A stretch of DNA of 64,000 nt. Source: Pogona vitticeps (lineage: Eukaryota; Chordata; Lepidosauria; Squamata; Agamidae). This document shows positions 1-54,240 of this stretch, in pieces; positions within the stretch are counted from its first letter, which is position 1; each line of letters begins with the position of its first letter. The DNA lies in the NCBI RefSeq assembly GCF_051106095.1, contig NC_135783.1, positions 329,019,322-329,083,321 of the forward strand, read 5' to 3'. The notes under the pieces were generated by a model. The model saw only the letters and a program-made list of their open reading frames with translations. It did not search any database and was not told the origin of the DNA. The position numbers and the translations under genes were made by a program.

Positions 1-48
1 CTGTGCAAGCCTATCAGGCAAAAACAAAATAAAAATAAATACAAACTA

Positions 49-451
49 CAGTGGAACCTCTACTTACAAACTTAATCCGTCCCAGAAAACGTTTGTTAGT
101 TGAAACATTCGTAAGTAGAAGCAAATTTTCCCATAGGAATGCACTTAAAACTATTTAATCCATTCTGGCTGTTTTTCATTCTTATCTAGAGGCGCCGTTT
201 GCAAGTAGAGGCATTAGTTCCCATAGGAACTAATGCAAAGCCAGTTAATCCGTACTCTACCACTGGGGGGGGGTTTAATTTTTTTTCTTCTTTTGACCTA
301 AGATGAACTTAGGTAAAAAAAGGGGCAAGAAAGGGTTTATTTCATTCGTATCTTGAAGCTCCATTCGCAAGTAGAGGCAAACTTTTGCAAACTGAGTTGT
401 TCGTAACGTGGATTGTTTGCAGCTAGACATTTGTAAGTAGAGGTTCCACTG
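49..451. mobile_element. Tc1/mariner-type MITE, 403 bp
   Basis: Bounded by perfect 22-bp terminal inverted repeats starting CAGTGGAACCTCTACTTACA, each flanked by TA, the Tc1/mariner target duplication. No transposase frame. The inside carries several copies of a 'gtaagtagag' motif that also forms the ends. Confidence 0.85.
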
Positions 452-2087
452 TAAATGTATCACCATAAAGACTATTATACTTTAATCTCAGCTTTCGTGA
501 ATCTTTTTGCACACAAAGCTTACATTAAAATACAAGTTAGTCTTTAAGGTGTCACCTTTTTTTCTTTTTGCCTAATACAATAGCATAATATATCCCAAGA
601 GGAGTAACTGAACTCAATGAATTCATTCTATGTGAGTGGAAGGGAATTCAATCTATATTCAAGGCTCGATTCAGTCTTTTTCCTTGAAGCCCAGTAAGCA
701 CCCTATGATGGGGAAAGATAGGCAAAAAAGAAGAAGAAAGAATTAAACACTGTCTGAGCACCTGGCACTCCTATTTTCCCAGCCAGTTCAGGGTGAAAGG
801 TGGCTGGACAAATGTTGGCTGGACTGAATTGCATTTCTAACATTTATCTAGCCAGATACAACCAAAGGAGAGGATTTAACAAAGTAAAAACATCTGAGAA
901 TTTCAAAAGGCATATTAAAAACTTTAAGGAAAAAGAATATTTGTTTACTTAATTTTTTTCTCATGGTAAAGGGCTTCAGGGAGCTTGGGAGCTACAAAGA
1001 AGGTATCTGGGCACTAACTCCCACTCCTCCTGGTTCTACAGATTTTGATTACATTTTCACATAGCCCATGATAATAGTTTTTTTAAGGTATTGTAAAAAA
1101 AAAATCACTCTTCTGATTGCCATACTCTGCATACAGAAGAGTTCCAAATATGTCCCTGATAACTTTCAAACCTCCCCATCTTCTTGTACCCATCCCAAAA
1201 AGCTATCTTCAAAATGCAGCATTTTCAGAGTTTATGAATGAAGTTGCAGACTGAAGGAGTTTAGACAGAATGCCTCAACTTACCTGAATCTAAGCTACTT
1301 TTGATAAAAGATTGGCTGGTTTACAGATTCACTCAAACTAACCTTTCAGACCACTTACAAATTCACACAATGTAAATTAGCACCACCAATATCAAAATCT
1401 GTCCAAGTTTTCTGCCTATTTTTCTTGAGCCAGCTCAAGAATTTGCCATGAAGTCTAACTGGGCTCTCTAAGGCACACCACAAATATTCTGACAGGATTT
1501 AACCTCACCTCACTCTGAACTATATAGCCCTTAAAATAATGACATGGCCAAAGTTTATGAGAAAACATTATCAGAAGCCTGGACCTCAAAAGACAGATTA
1601 ATCTGCTTACTGGCATAACAATGTACAAGGATTCCAAGGGCTCAGGCAGAGGCGTTTTGAGACCTTTAAAAAAAAAAATCTTTGTGATATTCACAGACAC
1701 TGCAAGGTACGTAGTGCTGTGTCTTAAGTGCCTGCAGATGACCAACACTTTTTAAACAACTCTTTGACTTGTCATAGGCATGATAGAAAAACTGATTATT
1801 TTTGGTTTTGATGTATATGCCTTCCATAAGCATTCCCCACCCACTCAGAACATTCACCATTTCTGGTCCTCCATTTCTGGTCATAAGGAAGTGGGCAGAT
1901 GTCTCACGCTCTGCACTTCGTAATCTTATCTGACCACTACTGGAGGGACTACTTCTACAGATGCCACCCAGGAAAGGAAGGAAATAGGTCCAAAGGATAC
2001 ATGGAAATACAATTCTTCTCTGAACTTCCTGATATGAATGAATGGATCAGTGAATGAGTCAATGAATCAGTGAATGACAGGGAAATA
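452..2087. other. 3' flank without recognised features
   Basis: AT-rich unique sequence. Open frames here are under 100 codons and show no family resemblance. No exon of a neighbouring gene was recognised on either strand. Confidence 0.5.
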
Positions 2088-2320
2088 CAGTAGGACCACT
2101 GTAACTGCTGGATCAGTACCCGTGGTTTCACTTATCCACTGCCTGAAAATACTAAATTTGAAAAAAAACCCAGAAATGCAAATTTCAAAAGATGTATTAT
2201 CAGAACTGGCCCCTAGAGGGAACCAGAGGCTATACCAGAGAGATAGTTTGCATATCCATGATTTCCAGTATCTCGAGCAGGGGACTTGGAACCAATCCCT
2301 AGCAGATACTGGTCCTATTG
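2088..2320. mobile_element. Small mariner-like MITE, 233 bp
   Basis: Ends CAGTAGGACCACTGTAACTG and, inverted, CAATAGGACCAGTATCTGCT match imperfectly, and both sides carry TA. No coding capacity. An older copy than the one at 49-451, judging from end mismatch. Confidence 0.6.
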
Positions 2321-2902
2321 TATAAGCAAAATACTGTATAGCAATACTGCAGACTCTCTGCTGAAACAGACAAACCCATCACCACAACTGCACTCTTCTG
2401 ACTCACATACAGCTTCCCTCACCACCTCTCTGCAAGGCCCTACTTGAAAACCAAACCCATCTCATTATAAAAAGCTTATCCATATATGTACTGTATGCAT
2501 GTGTGTGTGTGTTTAGTGAGTTAATTAGCTAAATGACAACAAGTACGCTGATTAGTTCAACAGATTGGTACAACTTAAATGTTTCCCTGGAGAAATAAGA
2601 CCCATTATAGTGCTTAAATATAATTTGCATCCACTTTGACTTCAACCAGCAATAGTAAACAGTCTTCTAAATTAAACAAAAAATACTGAGGATACACTTC
2701 ATATGTTGGTAACTTCAAAAACCTCTGGAGAGCTATACAACATCCTGCAATACTTCAGCATCCTTTTATAAGCCTAGAATTCTAGGCAACGATGCCCTTC
2801 TCTTTAACTCTGGTGATAAAAGAAGTGCTAAATGTAATCATTTTTCCCAGCTTTTTGTCTCACAGTATTACCTACTACATTTCCTGAAAGACATCACTCT
2901 TG
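2321..2902. other. Flank without recognised features
   Basis: AT-rich sequence with a short TG run near 2500; nothing else recognised. Confidence 0.4.
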
Positions 2903-2908
2903 TTTATT
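2903..2908 (-). terminator. Candidate polyadenylation signal AATAAA
   Basis: Plus-strand TTTATT gives AATAAA on the minus strand about 720 bases past the PTPN21 stop. No downstream GU-rich element was verified, so this is only a candidate. Confidence 0.3.
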
Positions 2909-3629
2909 TCATGACACCTCAACCTGTACAACCCCTTATCACGTGCCATTTCTTCCTCTTTCTTTTTACATGACTTCAGCCCCCTCTTATATTCTCTATA
3001 TGGACTGTGCAGAAGACTGCGCTGTTTGTAATTTTTAGAAGACTTTTTCAAACTCCACTAAATACAAAACTATATATTAAAAATACGGCAATCACTGTGC
3101 ATATATATAAAAAAGATATAGATATGTGTGTGTGCACAGTGATTGCCATTTGTGACCTCTTGTGTCTGCAGGGCAAACAGCATCCCCACACAATGCATTT
3201 GGAGGCTTACAGCTTCAGGGCTTTTTCCTCTCTGGTTCTTGAAAGTGGGATTTTATAAGTTCAGAATAAAAAAGAATGCCATCCATTAATTTCAGCAAGG
3301 TGCTATGCTGTCTTGATCGGAACAGAGTGCCTTTAGTACCGCAGTCTTGAAGACAATGAACACAGCGTAACAGTATATATATATATATATTTGTATCTTT
3401 TCAGAAACCACACTCATTCTTTTTGTTCCAGCCACAACTGCACACAAAGAAAGAGGCCTCTCAAAGTTTAGCCTTGCAAACACTGACTATGGTGGATCCT
3501 GGACTGGAACTCAGCATTTTCATTCCAAGCCAAGAAAGGACTGCTCCAGTGGAAGGCAAATTTCTGCTTTTGTAAACTCTTGCAAAGAACGAGTCTTGGA
3601 CATGGAGCCAGGAGGTGCAGGGAGGAGGT
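2903..3629 (-). other. PTPN21: PTPN21 3' UTR (extent uncertain)
   Basis: Minus-strand sequence directly after the stop codon has no conserved reading frame and no recognised repeat except a TA dinucleotide run at about 3373-3390. The first canonical AATAAA on the minus strand lies at 2903-2908, so the transcript may end shortly below it. The end is a guess from the hexamer alone; an earlier variant signal or a longer transcript is equally possible. Confidence 0.4.
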
Positions 3630-45578
<41,949 letters not shown>

Positions 45579-45784
45579 CTAAAAGGAGAATATGCAAAGA
45601 GAAAAAGATGAAAAGAGGCATGGTAGATATTTTAAAAATCAAAAAAGGAAACTTTCAGAAACAGAAAGACGTGCATACCGTATAAAGCTCATCTTACTCT
45701 CTTCAGGTTTCAGAGATAATTAAGAGATTTAAGAGACTAAACAATTTCATACTGGGTCTCGATTTATAACTTATTTACTATACT

Positions 45785-46070
45785 ATTGTCATTGTCATGT
45801 GCCATAAATTTAATTGCAACTTAACAGGAATCTCTCAAGGTTTTCTAGGTATAAAGTACTCATAAGTGGTTTACCAGTCTTCGGTAGTTCTTTGGCACCA
45901 TGCAGGTGACCCGCAGTCAGATTGCTAGCAAGGCATATAAATTCCATCAGCCAACCCTGATCCAGGTGAACTCAGTCGCCCCCACCCCACCCAGGAAGCA
46001 CAGTGGGGACTCAAACCTCTGGCCCCTGGCTCCACAGTTAAGCACTGCAACCCACTGAACTACAACCACC
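45785..46070 (-). mobile_element. tRNA-derived SINE
   Basis: Minus strand runs from a tRNA-like head (near 46070, 'gtagttcagtgggttgcagt') to 'ttgagagattcctgttaagt' near 45830. Same family as 19545-19795 with an extra insert of about 40 bases. Confidence 0.6.
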
Positions 46071-46183
46071 TCACTCTTTTCTTATGAGAGGAAAATCCTG
46101 AAATGGCCAGTTGTGGTCTCTAGAGGGTGCAATGGATAATTTCAGGATATCTTTAAAAAATTAAGTCTGGAAGTGGTTTAGGA

Positions 46184-46486
46184 CAGTGGTTCCCAACCTT
46201 TTTGTCTCCACAGACAGGTTTACCATGTGTGTGTGTGCATCCATGGGGGCGTGGGAGGGGCTGTGTGTGCGTGGGACAGGGCATGTGTGTGGGAGGGGCT
46301 GAGTGAGGGGCTGTGCATGCATGGGACGACCCGTGGGAGGAGCCATGTGTATGGGAGAAGGTTCGTGCGTGAGTGGGAGGGTGTGAATGCATCTGTGCAT
46401 GTGGGGGACAGATCTGTCTCCGCAGACCGATCCTGGCAAGGCCATGGACTGGGAGTGGTCTGCAGACCGGGGGTTGGGGACCCCTG
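46184..46486. mobile_element. hAT MITE with GT-rich minisatellite core
   Basis: Starts CAGTGGTTCCCAACCTTTTT and ends 'ggttggggacccctg'; direct repeats gtttagga (46176-46183) and gtttaggg (46487-46494) match at 7 of 8. The core repeats 'gtgtgtgggaggggctg'-like units. Confidence 0.8.
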
Positions 46487-47164
46487 GTTTAGGGAACAAA
46501 CAGGCCTCTGAGGTCCTGTGGGTGATGTAATCAGTCCCTTGACCTCTCGAAAAATGGCACAGTCTCTGGAATGAAAATTAAGGTGTCTTCTGCTGGTGTT
46601 TTTTTTTTTTTAAAAAAATCCCTATACTGTTCTCAGAGTTGGAGGGGAACTTTCCTACTGGTTCAATTTCCTTCTGGATACAGCAACTCCAGACACAGAG
46701 CTTCCCCAAAAGATGGCTGCTTCTGTTTACAGGCCTCCACTGAAACAAAGCTCACAACTTTTCCAGGTAACTTATTCTATTATCAAATTACTCTTCCCTT
46801 AAAGACACTTCTTCAGGTGTTCACAGGAATCTACCCTTTTAATTCCTTTTAAAATGGAAAGGCTAAGGGTTAAACCTGGGTCCGTGAGGATGTAAACCAT
46901 GTGTTTTGCCCTCTTGATTCTGCACTCCTTCCCAAATAGTCTCATGCTAGACATTATCCCCCTCTCAATGTTTATGTAATGTAACACATCCTGGTGATCC
47001 CCTACCTCTTTTTTTCTTTTAAGGGACTCTATCTGGGACCAAAAGCTCCCAGTGCCATTATCTAGCATAGCAGTTCTCAACTGTTGGCCCTACAAATTTC
47101 AACTCTGAAAATCCCCAACTAGGTCCCAAGTCTCTGGCCAGCCAAAAGCTAAGAACAGCTGGCA

Positions 47165-47233
47165 TGATAAGTCGCCTAGAGTGGTCTTATAGGCCAGATG
47201 GGTGGGGTATAAATCAAATAAATAAATAAATAA
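47165..47233 (+). mobile_element. CR1/L2-type LINE 3' tail
   Basis: 'agtcgcctagagtggtctta' then 'gggtggggtataaatcaaat' and TAAA repeats. Confidence 0.75.
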
Positions 47234-47239
47234 GAAGGC

Positions 47240-47410
47240 ACTGTTATACACCGTCAAATTGGAACCAATTCACAGCAACTCTAATAAGGCTTTCAAGGTT
47301 AAGTGAGATGTTTAAGGAGTGATTTTATCAGTACTTCCTCAGTGAATTTCTATGGCCAGGCAGAGATTTGAACCCAAGTCTCTTGAATCCTAATCCATCA
47401 CTCCATCCAC
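47240..47410 (-). mobile_element. tRNA-derived SINE fragment
   Basis: 'gcagagatttgaacccaagt' is the complement of a box-B-like segment; the rest follows the local SINE pattern. Confidence 0.5.
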
Positions 47411-47549
47411 TTTAGTTTTTACTGCCATATGCCTCCCATCAAATTTCAACAACAGAGGTGGGGGTGGGGATCAGGAAACTAAAAAACAGGAGGAGGTCTA
47501 CATGTATCTCTATATTCCGTATGTTGCTGACCTCTGGACTTAAAACCAA

Positions 47550-47803
47550 AGCGTGCTGCTTATATACCGCCCCACAATGCTTCAAGCACTCTCTGGGTAG
47601 TTTACAAGGTAATTATGCAGGCTACACATTGCCCCCCCCCCAGAAAACCCAGTATTCATTTTACCGACCTCAGGATGATAGAAGGCTGAGTGTACCTTCA
47701 GCCAGCTACCTGGGATTGAACCCTTGGTCATGAGTGCAGTTTTGGCTGCAATACAGCAGTTTAACCACTGCGCAACAAGGCTCAAAGTCCAGATGGTGGC
47801 TGT
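47550..47803 (-). mobile_element. tRNA-derived SINE with LINE-like tail
   Basis: Second copy of the SINE at 35700-35953; minus strand 'gcgcagtggttaaactgctg' head and 'agagagtgcttgaagcattg' tail. Confidence 0.75.
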
Positions 47804-48133
47804 ACTACCCTGGAGTAAAGAACACTCGGGTAACCTCCTGGTCAATCCTACCTGACAAGAGCAGTGTGGGTTTGTGCCTTTGTGTTTTTGCATGTGAACA
47901 GAAGTAAACTTTTACAAATCAGTTACAAATCTCTTACCTTCTGTCCTAAATCTCCCACAATTCAGTTTCATTGGATAACCCTGGGTCCTAGCATTACAAG
48001 AAAATCTTCTTCCTGCCAGTTTTCTCCATACTATAAATAACCATATCTCTATCATTCCCTCCTTCCTTTTGTCCTTTTTTCTAAGCTAGAGACTCGAATA
48101 TTATAAATTTGCCTCCTGTGCAGCTCCTTGACT

Positions 48134-48499
48134 AGAGATGGGCACGAACCAGTTCATCAAGGTGGCAGCACAGGTGCTGATGCTCCCACCCCCTGCCTCA
48201 TCAGCCAACCAGCCACTCACCAGACCCAGCTTGCTTGCTTTTCCCACCTCCGCGGCGAATCTCCCAGTCACCAGCAAGAGCGCAGACTTCTCTGCCCCGC
48301 CCTTTTGCCTGAGTGGGCGATCAGCCAAGAGGGCGGGGCAGAGAAGCCTGAGCTCCTGCCGGGACTGGAAGATCAGTGCAGGAGGTGCAGGAAGCCTCGC
48401 ACGCAGGGCTTGGTGAGTGGCTGATTGAGCCAGAGGAGGCAGGAAAGGGGGGGCAGCAGCTTTACGAACTGGGATGAAGTGGCTTCTGCCCATCTGTAC
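48134..48499. mobile_element. Probable hAT MITE, GC-rich, 366 bp
   Basis: Left 'agagatgggcacgaaccagt' and right, inverted, 'tacagatgggcagaagccac' with 'cccagttcgtaa' pair partly. Flanking 'cttgact' and 'cttgacc' may be a worn duplication. Frames over 90 codons on both strands reflect GC content only. Confidence 0.55.
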
Positions 48500-49969
48500 T
48501 CTTGACCATTCTGCACCTTTACAGCATCTTCCTCAGCTCTTCCCCCTCAAACCTCCACACATCAGTTTATCTGAAGAAAAGCAGACCAGAGCAGTGGATT
48601 ACACAGGCATACATTGTGCACCTTATTTTACTGGCAGGGACTTTGAGTTCACAAGACCCTTCAAACAAAAATTACAACATACATTTCAGGAGTGACTGGA
48701 GCTAGATCCTGGGTGAGTTTATGACAATGCTCCTTACAGCTCTCTGTTGTCACTGCAAGTGATCTCTGTCTGCCCAGGTACTTAATGCATTTAGCTGGCT
48801 TGCCTGTTATAGCAACAAATGTGGGTTACCACTAATCTTTTTCAGAATCCTGCCACAATAGAACTGGCCATTGAAACTTCTTGGTGTTTGAGTGATAGCT
48901 TCTGTTGTCATGCTGGCACCAAAGATCAGTCGCTTAATAAATCCAAAAGATATGTTTAAAAGGGGGGGGATTTGTGTGAAGAAAGCAAATAAGTAAACTC
49001 AAAATAAGCAAGATAATTTAATCTGGAGCTCCAGTTCAAAAGAAGGAGGATTTATGACACGGGGTGGGGGAAGACTACAAATGTAGAATCCTATAAACTG
49101 CAGCAACAGTGTGTCCAAACACTGCTCTTGTTTCTATAAAACGTCCATAACCTCACAGGGACACTAGAATCTTATTTATCCTCTTGTCTTTACTTTGACA
49201 CAAAGTCTGCAAACCAAAATAATAATAATTAATAAATATATAAATAAAATTAAAAGAGAAAGAGACAATAGTTATATCGCATATGGGGACAAAAAGTATC
49301 CTCTGCCATTTTTCAGTAAACCATGGAACGCAGTATAGATGTGATTCTCAGATTATCAGTAGACTGGTCCCATTCAAAGAAAGGCATTGATTTAGGAAAG
49401 GCAAAAGACACCCACTTAAATGTAACGCTTTCCACCAAGACTTGTGTCAGGTAGATAGTGGCAACAATATAACATCGGCAACAAACTTCATACACTATGG
49501 AAAATAAATGTTCCATCTGGAAGAGCCTTGATAGATTTTCCTGCTTTTTTTAAACCCCCCTTGTGGTTTCTTCTTCCATCTGCTTCATATCAGGTTGTGA
49601 GAACTTTGTTCCTTTCCTCCCATGCAGAAATAAGGATAGATTTTATCACATGCTTTTCCTAAACGGTGCATTTTCTCCATTAGCTAAAGCACGTTTAGCA
49701 TTTCTTTCCCATCTCCTTTTGACACCCCTTTTATGGGTCCGACAACAAGAGTGGGTGATACGTATATTGGCATAACTTCTCACAAAGAGGTGCTTGCTCT
49801 CGAGTCTTGCACGACTCTGTCGGGCTAGGCATCACAGAGATGGGTGGGTAGAACAGCAATAGAACAGTCCCCCCCCCCAATCATGGTCACATGCAAGGGC
49901 CATGGTCTCTTGTTTAAATATGTTTTAGTATATGTTGCGTATATGTTTAAGAATATATTTAGGTATTGG
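48500..49969. other. Upstream PTPN21 intron, unassigned
   Basis: No exon or clear repeat recognised. Confidence 0.35.
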
Positions 49970-50135
49970 TTTTATGTACCATTTTTAATATAATACTTTT
50001 TAAATCCTTTTTTATTATTTGTACTCTTACTGTTTTTAGCTTTTGAATACTGTCTTTTTAATGATGTAAGCCGCCTTAGGTCCATTTTAAGGAGAAAGGT
50101 GGGATAAAAATATTTTAAATAAATAATACATTGTA
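49970..50135 (+). mobile_element. CR1/L2-type LINE 3' end
   Basis: 'gatgtaagccgccttaggtc' and 'aaaggtgggataaaaatatt' with a TAAA-type tail. Confidence 0.65.
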
Positions 50136-50785
50136 ATATTACAAAATGATAATTATAATTTTAAAATATGTTTTCTTCACTTGACATATATGACTGCAAG
50201 TGTGTATTTAGCTTTGTGAACTCTTGGGAGGTTTTCAGGCATCCCAGAACTCTGATGCTGAATGGGCTAAAAGCAAATTACTTTTTAATCATGTCTAAAG
50301 CCATGTGCTATCAGACTACCCAACCCTACAGAAACGACATGACATAACTCTTGAAATATGTTAAGCTTCTGAGATTAACACTGTAGTGAGATTTATTTAT
50401 TTTAGAAACTTACTCATCGTTCAACCTCCGGGCAATGAATCAACCCTAGAGAGAAACAGACTGTAGATTTTGTACTCAATTAGGTTCCAGCTAATTGCCC
50501 TCTTTGTTATGTGTCCAAGAAATAGTAACCTTTTTTTGTACACTTAAGGGTCCTGTAAGAATTTAGGAGAGGGGATGCTCAATCCTGAACTAATGCAAAA
50601 TATATTGTATCAGTGACATCTATTGTGGGGGGGGGAGAACAGTTAGGCAAAAAGGATTCCTCAGAATAATATAAACAATATTTTGAAAAATAAGCAAAGC
50701 TGACATGAGATGGCATTCTAAATGGAACAATACAAGTGTGTCTTAAAGTTATAGAATTATTTAAAGTTAAAGCATAGTTATTATA

Positions 50786-51122
50786 GGTAAAAGGTAAAGG
50801 TTCCCCTTGACAATTTTTGTCCAGTCGTGTTCGACTCTAGGGGGCGGTGCTCATCCCCGTTTCCAAGCCATAGAGCCAGCGTTTGTCTGAAGACAATCTT
50901 CTGTGGTCACATGGCCAGTGCGACTTAGACACAGAACGCTGTTACCTTCCCACCGAGGTGGTCCCTATTTATCTACTTGCATTTGCATGCTTTCGAACCG
51001 CTAGGTTGGCGGGAGCTGGGACAAGCAACGGGAGCTCACTCCGCTGCGTGGATTCGATCTCACGACTGCTTGGTCTGACCCTGCAGCACAGGCTTCTGTG
51101 GTTTAGCCCACAGCGCCACCAT
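50786..51122 (-). mobile_element. Sauria-type SINE (tRNA head, BovB-like tail)
   Basis: Minus strand: box A region 'ggtggcgctgtgggctaaac', box B region 'gagatcgaatccacgcagc', unique body, and 3' part 'agagtcgaacacgactggac', which is the BovB tail motif. Flanked by 9-bp duplication gttattata (50777-50785 and 51123-51131). Confidence 0.88.
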
Positions 51123-51131
51123 GTTATTATA

Positions 51132-52674
51132 AGACTTTCCTAAATGGTATAAAATTGCAGTTCTGGCAGACCCCTGAGCTATAACTGACTAGTTCAACTG
51201 GTAATGAAATCTAAAGGTTGGAGTTCTTCTTAAACCTCTGCTTCTTAAAACGGGGAACACACTGTTCCCCAATATGGTTATGATATCTGTGCATTACTTT
51301 AGCACAGCTGAAAGCTCATAACAGATTACTTCATAATAGTAATGCAAAACACCAGCTGCTAGGGGTTGACTGATTGACCCTGTAGCAGCCATGGATGGAG
51401 CAGAAGGATTAGCAATGGCAACCAGGAAAGAAACCCCTCAACACATTCACAAGCAGCCTTGAGTTCAATTGACAGAGAGATGCCCAATTATCTCTCAAGA
51501 CAGGAAAACAATGGAAAGGCTGTGATGTATTGTTTCACGCACAAACACACATCTCTGTCCTTCATCAGTCTTACAGACATTTCCAATAGCAACCAGAAAA
51601 GAGGACATATATCTGCAGAATGCAAGCTACTTTTATGAGGACCTTAAAAATGCTAGGACAGATTGGCTTCCTCATACTCGCAGGTATTAAAGTCCTATAG
51701 CAGTACTTTACTGTTCACTGAACTATGTGTGTAAGCCTTGGTATACACACAGTTGAAGATACAGTGAACACCAGAAATACCTATATCTATGGATTTTTAA
51801 TGTTCAACAGTCAAAACCACTCAATAGGTGCCAGTACAAAACAAGTTAGAAAGAAAACAGAACATACTCCCTTCACAGATTTGAACCAGGTTTGGTTTCC
51901 AAACAAGAGTATTCACAGTGGCAGCATGGCACAGAAAATAGAGAGTAGGGAATGCCACACTTAAATCAGAATGCTAAATTATAAAATAGAACAGATCTGG
52001 TATAGGATGCAACAGCCAGACTCTCAAATATAAGCAAATTTGCTCAGATCTATGAGACCAGAGATGCAGAAATCATGGATTCATAACAAACATATCGGAA
52101 ACTACAGCGCTCTATCAGGTGAAGAAACAAATTGTCAGGGAAATACTGGTGCCTAGGAACAAGCTAAACAGCAACAAAAGGAACAAGCTACTACAAAACA
52201 GACTCAAAGGGGGAAACAATAATCAAATACTGTCGTCACCTACTGCTCCCAGATGAGACTACTCTCACGTATCACCAACAAGCTGCTGTCCATTCTGGAC
52301 AATATTATTTCCCTCTCATAGACTTCAAGTGGCAAGCTGGTGCTCACTTACAAACAGTTCTCCAGCTTATGCAGCTGGGCGCAGGCCATACAACCTGAAT
52401 GCGGAGACAGGAACAAGACTCTGCTCTAAGTTTAGATGCTAATTATGTTCCCACTTCTATTTTGGCTGCATTATCCCAGGTCCCAACAATGTTGTCCACG
52501 GTATTAGGGGCTCATCTTCTAGCACGATACATACCATCTTCTATCTACAATTCCCCTCTGCATTCAGCATGGGGCAAACAGGGTAACTGGCATGCAAGAC
52601 AACAAACTGACTCAAATATGATATCAAAGATGAAAAACACACAAGCTAGAGTCAGAAATTTCAGCTTCTCGAGA
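51132..52674. other. Upstream PTPN21 intron, unassigned
   Basis: The stretch 52050-52440 looks like worn retroelement coding sequence, but I could not place it in a family. Confidence 0.3.
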
Positions 52675-52810
52675 CACTCTGTCACTATTCTCAGTGTTTT
52701 TGCTATGTGCTGTCAAGTCGCCTCTAACTTTTTGGGAATGAGTAACCTGCAAAATGTTCTGTCTTCAACAACCCTGCTCAGCAATTGTAAACAAGGCTGT
52801 AGGTTCCTTT
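52675..52810. mobile_element. RTE-like/SINE fragment
   Basis: 'tgtgctgtcaagtcgcctct' and 'ggttcctttatgcagccaat' match a common RTE-derived dispersed repeat, antisense. Confidence 0.45.
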
Positions 52811-53934
52811 ATGCAGCCAATCCATCTCACATATAGCCATTCTCTTTCCCTGCTGCCTTCTCAAAGTGGCTACTGCAAAATGTAATAGTTATTTTGAGGA
52901 CCAATGTGAGAAGGGGAAGTAGCATATATATACTCATAAATTCCAATATGTCTAGGGCTTCTTAGCATACTATTCACACACTCATTTTATTTATATCCTT
53001 ACTTTTTGCAAAAGTACACAACTACTATATATAGTCTACACAACTATATATACATACGCATGTTACATGTGCATGTATTTCAGGCATGTATAATATATAC
53101 ATATAAGCTGGTTTTCACTACAGTTTTGTGTATACTCAAAATAGTGTTTTATTTGGCAAAACCGTGGCCTCAGCAGAAACAACTTCTTCCTGAGAGCACT
53201 TCTCGCTTCAACATTTCAATGACTAAAGCCTAATCATTATGAATTATCCTACACTTTGCATTAGCTAATCACTCTTATTGCCAAGATGTTTACATAATCA
53301 ACAACTTTGAAACTTTATTACAAGTGTTAACAATGCAAATGTAATATTCTGAATCCAGCCTACCTGTAAAACCATGTGTACTGTGCATATAAGGCTATGG
53401 TGTCAATACTATTTCTGGGGAAGCAAACTGTAATTCACAAAAGCCAACACTGAAAGGAAATCTGTTAGGGTATGACTACACAGCAAGGGAAATGAGAATT
53501 CCATCACTTTTTTTTTACCGTGAAGTCACACTGGTGGGGTTTGGTTCTCTTTAATTTAAGCAGCCACACAGGCAGAGGTGGAAAGCCTTCCAACTGCAAT
53601 TCTCTTGAAGCGCCTGTAGGTGGCGTGGTTCAAAGGCACTGCCTTAGGAAGGCTTTTCCTTGGTCAATTACCTGTTTCTTCTTACCGTGTCTATAGTATA
53701 GTACTATTTTAGCAGTAAAATAAACAAACAAACAGGAGATGTCATAATGAGAAGAAGCTGTACCCCCCCCCAAAAAAAGGATGGAGAGCCTTTGTCAAGA
53801 AAATGAATGCTGGTGTTGCTTGTGCGTGTGTGTGTGTGCGTGCGCGAACATCCATGCAGCTTTTGAGGCAAGACGCGAGGGGGAAGGGGCTTTGGCCAAG
53901 CACTGTTTTGTGCGCATGAACAGACAGATGGAGT

Positions 53935-54240
53935 GGCCATGGGCAACCCCCTCTGCCCGGTTATAGCAAACTTCTACATGGAGCATTTTGAAAAACTTGC
54001 CCTGGCTTCGGCACCCCCTGCAACCACAGTCTGGTTCTGATATGTGGATGACACCATTGCAATTTGGAGTCACTGTGAAGAAAAATTAGAAGAATTTCTC
54101 CACCATCTCAACAGCATCCACCCAAATACACAATTTACCATGGAAAAAGAAATAGAGGACCAGCTCCCGTTCTTAGATGTCATGGTTCTACGCAAAACTG
54201 ACCTCCGTCTTCCCTCCTCTTCCTATGTCCAAGTGTAGGA
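53935..54240 (+). mobile_element. Penelope-like element RT fragment
   Basis: Encodes pieces of a Penelope-type reverse transcriptase around the YVDDT motif, and FLHHLNSIHPNTQFTMEKE after it. Related to the copy at 60051-62372 but a separate insertion, truncated at both ends and broken. Confidence 0.8.

Noticed and set aside
1-3629. 3' end of a neighbouring gene such as SPATA7, expected tail-to-tail in mammals
   Set aside because: No frame or motif of that gene was recognised here; it may lie before the window.
46153-46511. His/Thr/Pro-rich repetitive frames
   Set aside because: Products of the GT/CA minisatellite in a hAT MITE; same for 63409-63985.
46799-47080. 93-codon minus-strand frame as an extra PTPN21 exon
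   Set aside because: No similarity to FERM sequence and not needed for frame continuity.
50786-51122. tRNA gene
   Set aside because: Box A and B resemblance belongs to the SINE head; no cloverleaf with a full acceptor stem is seen. Same for the other SINEs.
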